Assembly (NCBI GenBank): GCA_902797785.1
Contig: CADBUD010000060.1
Coordinates: 1 to 20,927 of the forward strand
DNA length: 20,927 bases
Reading direction: 5' to 3'
Source of the DNA: an uncultured Lachnospiraceae bacterium
GTDB taxonomy: Bacteria > Bacillota > Clostridia > Lachnospirales > Lachnospiraceae
Part shown: positions 15,529 through 20,927 of the stretch, in pieces
Numbering within the stretch: position 1 is the first letter of the stretch
Layout of the letters: the number at the start of each line of letters is the position of its first letter
Made by a program: the position numbers and the translations under genes
Notes under the pieces: generated by a model
What the model was told of the DNA's origin: nothing
Database searches by the model: none
The model's input: the letters and a program-made list of their open reading frames with translations, nothing else

Positions 15529-18396
15529 TTATTGGGCAGAAACAGAAACTTTTTTGGAAAGTCCGACTTTCCGAAGCTGTTTTCTGTATGCTGCAGCTTT
15601 CTTTTTTGGAGTTTTGATTTTTACTGATGTTTTTACACTCTTTAAGCTCTGTTTTATTTTGGGAACCTTTTTACTTTGGAAAATAATGGTCTTTAATGTT
15701 TTTTGGGTTAGGATATTTTTTCCAATCCAGACGATTTTCTTCCCGAGCGTTATGGTCTTAAGTTTGGAAAGTCCCGTCAGCGCCTGGTTTCCTACTCGCT
15801 TGACCGTATATTTTTTTCCACGAATTGTTACTTTTGCGGGAATGATAAGCGATTTCTGACTCAGATTCGTCGTCATTTTCCAAAGGACGGTTCGTTTTTT
15901 TACATTTAATATTGTGTATACGACATCTGACACAAGAACATTGGAGCCTTTCTTCAGCTTTGCTTTATCAGAAATCACATTCAGCTTCCATTTCGCATAG
16001 AGCTTGAGATTGCTTTTGATCACGGTGGAAAATGAAAATTTCTTTGTCAGCTTTTTGTTCGTGTACCACCCTTGAAACAGATATCCCAATCGAGAAGGCT
16101 TTTGGGGCTGTACAGCAAATCCGCCGAAGCTGACGGTCTGTGCCGCGACTTTGCTCCCCCCATTTTTAACAAAGGTAATGGTATAGCTCTTCTGCTTCCA
16201 TTTCGCATACAGCATCATAGAAGAGGAAACCGTATCTGTAGAAAAATCCCATAAACGGGTATAGGTCTCATCGGTATACCACCCTTCGAACTCATAGCCT
16301 TCGCGCTCAGGCAGAACCGGCTGAACAATGGTTTTTCCATATTCTAGCATTTGGCTGGAAAATGCCAAAGACTCCATTCCGGTAGAGAAGGATACCAGGT
16401 ATTTCGCCGTCTCCCATTTGGAATAAAGAGTCAGATTTTCCGTTACCGGAGTAGAGGTCCGGTATACGGCGGTCAGTGCAGAATCTGTGTACCAGCCTAT
16501 GAACTGGCAGCCCTCCTTTGTCACGCGGTCCATTCCTGTAATATTGGATGCATACGGGATGGACAAGGTCTTTAGCACATCTTCTCCGTCCATCAGTGTC
16601 ACGATACAGTCCGGATATTTCCAATGGGCATATAAATCCAGTCCGGAGTCATTCATCGTAACCAGATTATTTTTGGTAATATCGGTATCCGGCTTGGAAG
16701 CATCATTTCGGTAGGAATATCCTGAAATAGAGCATGTCTCTCTTGGGGAAAACACCTCATAATCCGGAAGAATATTCAGACCGGAGGTATAGTATTCCTC
16801 TGTGATGACCTCTTCGTTCTGCTGGTCATTACTATGATAGACTACCGGATAGGAAACAAAACGATAGGCAGAAGGAGACGCGACCGTTTCTTCCCATTTA
16901 TGCAGTTCACTTTTTCCAGAGGTATTTAAATTCAACAGGTGGATTGCTGCCGAACTGATCAGATATGGCTGATTCCCAATGAAGATATTGGATTCTGTTT
17001 CTCCCATCGGTGTAAAGGCAGAGTTGTTTTTCTGCGAAGCATTATCATATCCAATGGCAGCAACATCCAGAACGCGGATGATTTCAACTGGATCCTCCAA
17101 TTCCTCTGCCGGAGATTCCGATTGATTGGATGAGCCGGCTGGGGTCCGGGGATTTGGCTTGACCGGCGTTTCCTCCTCTTCCTCTGGTTCCTTGGGAATA
17201 TCCCGGAGGTAATAACAATTTTCTACATTTCCATAGGAATTTTGTCCCGCAATATGTGCAGCATATACCGTGGTCATAGAAGAAGAAATCGTTCCCAAAT
17301 CCATATTGTTGCTCAAAAGAGCCTGTGCCCTTCCACTGGTATTTCCCTGGTTTTTTCCGCAAATTCCGCCATAATAAATAAAAATATCGGTAATCAGCAT
17401 ATCGCTGCGGTTGATGCAATTCGTCACATCCGAAGTTCCATTATCAGCCTGATTTTTTCCTACAATCCCACCAAGGGCCTGGGAAGAACGATTTCCGGAT
17501 ACGACACCTTTGTTTTCACAGTTCATGATACTGCTGTTTCCGTTGACAGAACAATTTTCTCCGGCAATTCCGCCGATACTGATTGCCTGACCTGAGACTA
17601 TGCCGGCATTTTGGCAGTTATTGATAGACGCATTGCGCAGCAGACCGCTGATTCCCCCAATAGCAGACGAAACATCAGAAGAAAAGATGGTTCCATAGTT
17701 GATGGAATTACTGGTCGTAGAATGATGCTCATATCCGCAGATTCCGCCGCAGTAGAAACCACCTGTGACCGTCCCTTGGAAGATGCACCCTTCTACCCTG
17801 CCCTCATTTCGGCCAACAATGCCACCCAGCTCGATGGAAGAACCGGTTACGGAAGCATTGGAATAACAATTTCTGACCGTACCGGCATTTAAGCCGACGA
17901 TAGAGCCAAGCTGTGACTCTCCTTCAATTCCGGCATTCAGAATACTGATATTTTCAATAACGCCCTTGGAATAGCCGAACAGACCACAGGACTGTTCGGA
18001 ACGCACCTCAATCCCTGTGATGCTATAAGAATTTCCGGAAAAAGTACCACAGAATGGAGTTTTTTCACTGCCAATCGGAATCCAGTAGGAAGGGTCATCC
18101 GAGGAATCAGCATTTGCGGAAGCTTCCTCGGAATCTGCAAGCTCCGGCGTCACATCAATATTTGAAGTCAATACGATTCTTTGACCTGAAAACGTGATAC
18201 CGGCATTGACTAAAGAAGACAAGCCCTTCAGCTCTTCCGGGGTGTGAAGATAAAATTCTGAGGCAGAAGGTTTTTTCTCATACCAGGAAACATCAATTTC
18301 TTCTGCATGGGATAAAAAAAACGGAAAAAAACTGCATAGAAGAATCAACAGTAGAGAGAAAGGGGGCAGGAATACACATACTTTGTTTATTTTCAT
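15529..18396 (-). CDS. Secreted surface protein with GLUG-like, InlB-type and LRR repeats
   Basis: 955 residues from the ATG at 18396, which has GGAGGTG five bases upstream; an in-frame ATG at 18450 would bury the signal peptide behind 18 residues. A signal peptide (about 1-32, cleavage likely after SHA before EEID) shows export. Residues about 105-380 hold repeated GGI(V/C/S)G and NC-type steps like GLUG motifs, suggesting a beta-helix. A Pro/Glu-rich linker follows. Three InlB B-type (Flg_new) repeats lie at about 594-803, each ending GWYT...LYAKW-like, with a degenerate fourth before them. A BspA-type leucine-rich region (about 835-905) and a very basic end follow. There is no LPXTG anchor or membrane tail. 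Such proteins are adhesin-like; the ligand is unknown. Confidence 0.9.
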   Translation of the reverse strand: MKINKVCVFLPPFSLLLILLCSFFPFFLSHAEEIDVSWYEKKPSASEFYLHTPEELKGLSSLVNAGITFSGQRIVLTSNIDVTPELADSEEASANADSSDDPSYWIPIGSEKTPFCGTFSGNSYSITGIEVRSEQSCGLFGYSKGVIENISILNAGIEGESQLGSIVGLNAGTVRNCYSNASVTGSSIELGGIVGRNEGRVEGCIFQGTVTGGFYCGGICGYEHHSTTSNSINYGTIFSSDVSSAIGGISGLLRNASINNCQNAGIVSGQAISIGGIAGENCSVNGNSSIMNCENKGVVSGNRSSQALGGIVGKNQADNGTSDVTNCINRSDMLITDIFIYYGGICGKNQGNTSGRAQALLSNNMDLGTISSSMTTVYAAHIAGQNSYGNVENCYYLRDIPKEPEEEEETPVKPNPRTPAGSSNQSESPAEELEDPVEIIRVLDVAAIGYDNASQKNNSAFTPMGETESNIFIGNQPYLISSAAIHLLNLNTSGKSELHKWEETVASPSAYRFVSYPVVYHSNDQQNEEVITEEYYTSGLNILPDYEVFSPRETCSISGYSYRNDASKPDTDITKNNLVTMNDSGLDLYAHWKYPDCIVTLMDGEDVLKTLSIPYASNITGMDRVTKEGCQFIGWYTDSALTAVYRTSTPVTENLTLYSKWETAKYLVSFSTGMESLAFSSQMLEYGKTIVQPVLPEREGYEFEGWYTDETYTRLWDFSTDTVSSSMMLYAKWKQKSYTITFVKNGGSKVAAQTVSFGGFAVQPQKPSRLGYLFQGWYTNKKLTKKFSFSTVIKSNLKLYAKWKLNVISDKAKLKKGSNVLVSDVVYTILNVKKRTVLWKMTTNLSQKSLIIPAKVTIRGKKYTVKRVGNQALTGLSKLKTITLGKKIVWIGKNILTQKTLKTIIFQSKKVPKIKQSLKSVKTSVKIKTPKKKAAAYRKQLRKVGLSKKVSVSAQ

Positions 18397-18439
18397 TTTG
18401 CACCTCCATATTTGACAAAGAATCTTTAATGTCGGGGGC

Positions 18440-18473
18440 AAAGTGCACATGCGATTTCATCGCATGGCACTTT
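18440..18473 (-). promoter_or_regulatory. Strong hairpin in the leader of the surface-protein gene
   Basis: AAAGTGC (18440-18446) pairs with GCACTTT (18467-18473) and ATGCGAT (18449-18455) with ATCGCAT (18459-18465); a small bulge separates the stems and the loop is three bases. If transcription starts near 18480 as the -10 suggests, the hairpin forms at the very 5' end of the mRNA, 44 bases before the ATG. It could protect the message or bind a protein. Confidence 0.6.
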
Positions 18474-18490
18474 TGATCCCAACATCATTA
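18471..18490. repeat. TTTTGATCCCAACATCAT motif, copy 2
   Basis: Matches 14366-14385 at 18 of 20 positions. Here it directly abuts the hairpin at 18440-18473 and overlaps the -10 of the minus-strand promoter. Confidence 0.6.
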
Positions 18491-18495
18491 TATCA
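18487..18495 (-). promoter_or_regulatory. Extended -10 promoter of the surface-protein gene
   Basis: Read on the minus strand the sequence is TGATATAAT, a perfect TATAAT (18492-18487) with the TGn extension. The -35 position 17 bases upstream (TAGGAA) is poor, as is usual for extended -10 promoters. The start codon lies about 90 bases downstream. Confidence 0.6.
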
Positions 18496-18529
18496 TACCA
18501 GATTCCGGATTCCTACTACTTTTTTATGC

Positions 18530-18563
18530 TCAGGAATGAAATGGTCTTCCGTTTTGTTCCTGA
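18530..18563. repeat. Hairpin element A (conserved loop)
   Basis: TCAGGAA (18530-18536) pairs with TTCCTGA (18557-18563), extended by two G-T and several A-T pairs. The loop TGGTCTTCCG matches the loop of the element at 14228-14259 at 8 of 10 positions, while the stem sequence differs but still pairs. It lies in the divergent region between the surface-protein and phosphoribosyltransferase genes. Confidence 0.6.
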
Positions 18564-18597
18564 ATCGTAACTTTCTCTTTCCCAAATCTGTTTTTTA

Positions 18598-18606
18598 TGT
18601 TATGAT
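18598..18606 (+). promoter_or_regulatory. Extended -10 promoter of the phosphoribosyltransferase gene
   Basis: TGTTATGAT gives TATGAT (18601-18606) with a TGn extension. The -35 region 17 bases upstream (TTTCCC, 18578-18583) is weak. The start codon is 77 bases further on, leaving a leader with no obvious structure. Confidence 0.45.
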
Positions 18607-18682
18607 AAACAAGTAGCAGCTATTCATAATGTATAAAATCATTTGCTGTCTGAGTGCGGCAAAACAAAAGGAGGTTTTCATC

Positions 18683-19321
18683 ATGCAGGATTACAAAAAA
18701 ATTGATTATTCCAGAAACAAAGATGTCGTTCTACGTTATATTCCAGGACATTTTGTGACACCAAATTCTCATGTAAATTATTATATGGATCTGGTGGATA
18801 TGAAGTCCAGACAGAGAGAAGCGAGAGCTACCGCTGAAGAGCTTGCCGAAATGTATCTTTCTTCTGATGTGATTGATACCATTCTCTGCATTGACGGGAT
18901 GGAGGTCATTGGAGCTCATCTGGCAGATCATCTTACCAGAGCCGGGGTCATTTCAGCAAATTCCCACCAGACCATGTATATTACTTCACCAGAGTATAAT
19001 ACCAGCGGACAGATGATGTTTAGGGAAAATAACCAGCACATGATTCGAGGGAAAAAGGTTTTGATTCTGATTGATTCAGCAACGACTGGCGCGACACTTC
19101 AAGGTGCCGTCAGTTCCGTAAAATTTTATAAGGGCGATATTGTAGGAATTTCTGCCATCTTTTCCGTGGCCACCAAAATCAACAGTATCCCGATCCGGGC
19201 TCTCTACTCAACGAGGGATCTTCCGGATTACGCAAGTCATCCATCGGATCAGTGTCCTCTTTGCAAATCAGGAGTTCCGGTCGATGCAATTTGTAATGGC
19301 TTTGGATACTCTACTCTGTAA
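18683..19321 (+). CDS. Orotate-phosphoribosyltransferase-like protein
   Basis: 212 residues from the ATG at 18683, chosen because AGGAGG lies 8 bases upstream; an in-frame ATG at 18629 lacks a site. The type I PRTase fold is indicated by the PRPP-loop-like sequence VLILIDSATTGATL (about 127-140) and an upstream nucleotide-side hydrophobic segment (IDTILCIDGMEVIGAHLA). In canonical enzymes two adjacent acidic residues precede the TTGAT turn; here the second is Ser. A C-terminal CPLC (Cys191, Cys194) plus Cys204 could bind a metal. No pyrimidine genes adjoin it. Related Clostridia proteins are often named orotate phosphoribosyltransferase, but substrate and activity are uncertain. It is monocistronic, ended by a strong terminator. 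Confidence 0.8.
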   Translation: MQDYKKIDYSRNKDVVLRYIPGHFVTPNSHVNYYMDLVDMKSRQREARATAEELAEMYLSSDVIDTILCIDGMEVIGAHLADHLTRAGVISANSHQTMYITSPEYNTSGQMMFRENNQHMIRGKKVLILIDSATTGATLQGAVSSVKFYKGDIVGISAIFSVATKINSIPIRALYSTRDLPDYASHPSDQCPLCKSGVPVDAICNGFGYSTL

Positions 19322-19362
19322 ATAACAGAAACGGCGAATCGTAATACAAAAATAGGGTGTAG

Positions 19363-19420
19363 AAAAAGACAGGTGGACAGATACTCTTAGTAAAAGATTT
19401 CTGTCTGCCTGTCTTTTTTT
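19363..19420. terminator. Strong bidirectional terminator
   Basis: AAAAAGACAGG (19363-19373) pairs with CCTGTCTTTTT (from 19408), extended inward by GACAGA with TCTGTC; the loop holds a smaller TACT/AGTA stem. A run of seven Ts ends it on the plus strand and five Ts on the minus strand. It lies between converging genes and would serve both. Confidence 0.92.
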
Positions 19421-19463
19421 CGGTGCTGCTATACGTGCCATCCGATATCCTGCAAGGCTACTG

Positions 19464-20690
19464 TTAAAGCTCTATATGATTTTTCTGACAAAGTGAGCGC
19501 GCTGATTCTACGGAATCAATTCCAGTCGGATTTTTTACCGGAGCAAATTCTTTTTCCCGAACAACTTCATATGGAAGGCAGGAATCCAACTGGTGAATCA
19601 TATCAAGCACCAGTTGCTCGAATTTATATCCATTTGGTTCAGATGGTTTGACTTTCTGGCCTTTTTCATCTACATAAGGAATCTTTTTTTCTACAACATG
19701 ATATGCCATCTTATCGTCTGTGACTTCTGCCAGTTCCGGCACATGAAACAGGTAATTTAAAATGACGCCATAATTGTAAGCGGGCTCTCCCTGATCATCC
19801 TTTGCATCCATCATATCCTGTGATAGCTCATAATATTCGACGATGGATGGCCTGCCATCTTCCAGACAGATGACACCGACCTTTTCATCCGGAGCTGCCT
19901 TTTTTACTACCTTTGCCCCGACAGATACGTTAGAAAGAACCGTAGCTCCGACAAAACAAGGATCACAGATACGCTGTAAGACATTATCAACAGCGAAGAC
20001 ATCGATCCACTCGATTCCCTCTTTGGTCAAAATCTGATCTAAGCCTGCCCGAACCATGGAAGAATACCATCCGGCATTTCCATTTGGTGAGGTAGCGATG
20101 CGTCCAGGCTCCTCTAAATATACTTTTCCATTGTAGTCACAGGCTGGTGCCATATCCTGTTTGAAGAATACGATTCGATCTTCCCGGTATCCGAAATAGT
20201 CCTTTTCCTTTAAGAAGGATACGGTCGCATCATGGTTTTTCTCACTGGTCATAATAAACAGGCGAATCCATGTATCGGTTTCCTTCACTACATCCAGCAG
20301 ATTTTCAATAATCCTCTGGAAAATGTAGACCTCCTTTGTAATACCGATATTATACATTCCTTTAGGATTGTCTGAGCCCAATCGTGTTCCCATCCCTCCC
20401 GCAAGCAAAAGAGCGGCGGTCCGGCCTTCCTTAATTGCCTGTACCCCAGCGGTATAGAATTCATCTTTTCTGCGTTCGATCTCGTCAAGCTGCATTGCTT
20501 TAAGCGGAGAAAATTCGCCTTTTTCGGTTCCTTTTCCCACAGTGGAAAGATGTTTTAGAACGGAAAAATCTGTTTCATCGATTTGGGAAAGCAGATTGGA
20601 TTTCTGATTTTCATCGAGTGTTTCATAAAACTGTAGGAGCTGCTCCTGTTTTATGTCCTGCAATTTTTGTTTGGCTTCTTCTAATGTCAT
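19464..20690 (-). CDS. UDPGP-family uridylyltransferase (UAP1-like)
   Basis: 408-residue nucleotidyltransferase of the eukaryotic-type UDP-sugar pyrophosphorylase family, which joins UTP with a sugar 1-phosphate (GlcNAc-1-P or another hexose-1-P). The N-terminal ~85 residues are helical, as in UAP1. The signature LLLAGGMGTRLGS-x-NPKGM lies at 94-112 and the metal-binding region FAVDNVLQRICDP lies in the middle. The second half contains the sugar-side VGVICLEDGRPSIVEY and the usual NGYKFEQLVLDMI. AGGAGG five bases before the ATG sets the start. It differs from GlmU and GalU types. It has its own promoter and stands alone; the exact sugar is not settled. Confidence 0.88.
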   Translation of the reverse strand: MTLEEAKQKLQDIKQEQLLQFYETLDENQKSNLLSQIDETDFSVLKHLSTVGKGTEKGEFSPLKAMQLDEIERRKDEFYTAGVQAIKEGRTAALLLAGGMGTRLGSDNPKGMYNIGITKEVYIFQRIIENLLDVVKETDTWIRLFIMTSEKNHDATVSFLKEKDYFGYREDRIVFFKQDMAPACDYNGKVYLEEPGRIATSPNGNAGWYSSMVRAGLDQILTKEGIEWIDVFAVDNVLQRICDPCFVGATVLSNVSVGAKVVKKAAPDEKVGVICLEDGRPSIVEYYELSQDMMDAKDDQGEPAYNYGVILNYLFHVPELAEVTDDKMAYHVVEKKIPYVDEKGQKVKPSEPNGYKFEQLVLDMIHQLDSCLPYEVVREKEFAPVKNPTGIDSVESARSLCQKNHIEL

Positions 20691-20794
20691 TTTTTCCTCC
20701 TAACTTGATCATTGCTCTGACGCCTTTTGTCCCTGTCCTGGCATAAGAGTACTATTTTTGATATTTTTGGGAATTGATTTTTATATTCTAAAAA

Positions 20795-20823
20795 ATTATA
20801 CCATAATTTTACTGATATGTACA
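20795..20823 (-). promoter_or_regulatory. Promoter of the uridylyltransferase gene
   Basis: On the minus strand TGTACA (20823-20818), a 17-base spacer and a perfect TATAAT (20800-20795) preceded by TGG, an extended -10. Transcription would start near 20788, giving a leader of about 95 bases that begins A/T-rich. Confidence 0.75.
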
Positions 20824-20854
20824 ACCTGATTTTTGTTCCGGGATAATAAGGATT

Positions 20855-20927
20855 CGTTACTATTCACAGCTCCGCTGTTCATAGCAACAAAATGCACATA
20901 CCGAAGGCACACAGAGTGCAAATACTC
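20855..20927 (-). repeat. Right arm of 73-bp terminal inverted repeat
   Basis: Reverse complement of 15-87 with one mismatch (position 20873). The imperfect palindrome GTTACTATTCACAGC / GCTGTTCATAGCAAC with loop TCC lies at 20856-20888. The window ends exactly at the last matching base, so the true outer limit of the repeat cannot be seen. It lies upstream of the uridylyltransferase promoter. Confidence 0.9.

Noticed and set aside
16307..16624. Minus-strand ORF of 105 residues and several plus-strand ORFs inside the surface-protein gene
   Set aside because: They are in other frames of a long coding region, have no supporting start signals and match no recognisable domain.
18397..18450. Upstream ATG for the surface protein
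   Set aside because: It lacks a ribosome binding site and would put 18 residues before a clear signal peptide; the ATG at 18396 has GGAGGTG.
15..20927. Composite transposon or integrated element bounded by the inverted repeats
   Set aside because: The content is mostly housekeeping genes, there is no transposase, and no target-site duplication can be seen because the right end is cut off. A contig break at a dispersed repeat explains it better.

Overview
The window reads as chromosomal DNA of a low-to-medium GC Gram-positive anaerobe of the Clostridia, most likely Lachnospiraceae. The reasons are strong AGGAGG-type ribosome binding sites, a Rex redox repressor, a SepF/YggS/LspA/RluD cell-division-type cluster, a membrane-fusion-like protein beside SepF, an ASKHA/DUF4445 protein, and a GLUG/InlB-repeat/leucine-rich surface protein. 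No phage genes, transposase, plasmid functions, rRNA, tRNA or CRISPR array were seen. The placement is inferred from gene content only.

Layout. Positions 142-1593 encode a membrane-anchored L,D-transpeptidase, followed by a terminator and an ABC-F ATPase (1731-3632). A well-formed promoter (TTGCAT-17-TATAAT) then starts a tightly packed eight-gene plus-strand run: rex, an unknown coiled-coil protein, a HlyD-like single-pass membrane protein with long low-complexity segments, yggS, sepF, aroB, lspA and an rluD-type pseudouridine synthase. It ends at a terminator near 11083-11106. In most Firmicutes the sepF-to-lspA interval holds ylmH and divIVA; here it holds only aroB.

From 11112 to 14185 two minus-strand genes encode an ASKHA/DUF4445 protein with a short cysteine-bearing N terminus and an AI-2E-family (PerM-like) membrane protein whose C terminus is a 15-bp minisatellite. 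A plus-strand tyrosine recombinase (14408-15484) converges on a 955-residue secreted repeat protein (15529-18396, minus). A plus-strand orotate-phosphoribosyltransferase-like protein (18683-19321) converges on a UDPGP-type nucleotidyltransferase (19464-20690, minus), with a strong bidirectional terminator between them.

The clearest structure beyond the genes is a set of small intergenic palindromic repeats. A 73-bp sequence lies at both ends in inverted orientation (15-87 and 20855-20927, 72/73 identical), with a degenerate partial copy at 15487-15525. Because the repeats sit at the two edges, the window is probably a whole assembly contig broken at a dispersed repeat. Other recurring small elements are two hairpins with a conserved loop but different stems (14228-14259, 18530-18563) and a shared TTTTGAYCCCAACATCAT motif (14366, 18471). 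I see no clear new multi-gene system. The best candidates for follow-up are the repeat family and the Rex-led operon, which joins redox sensing, an unknown coiled-coil/membrane protein pair and division genes.
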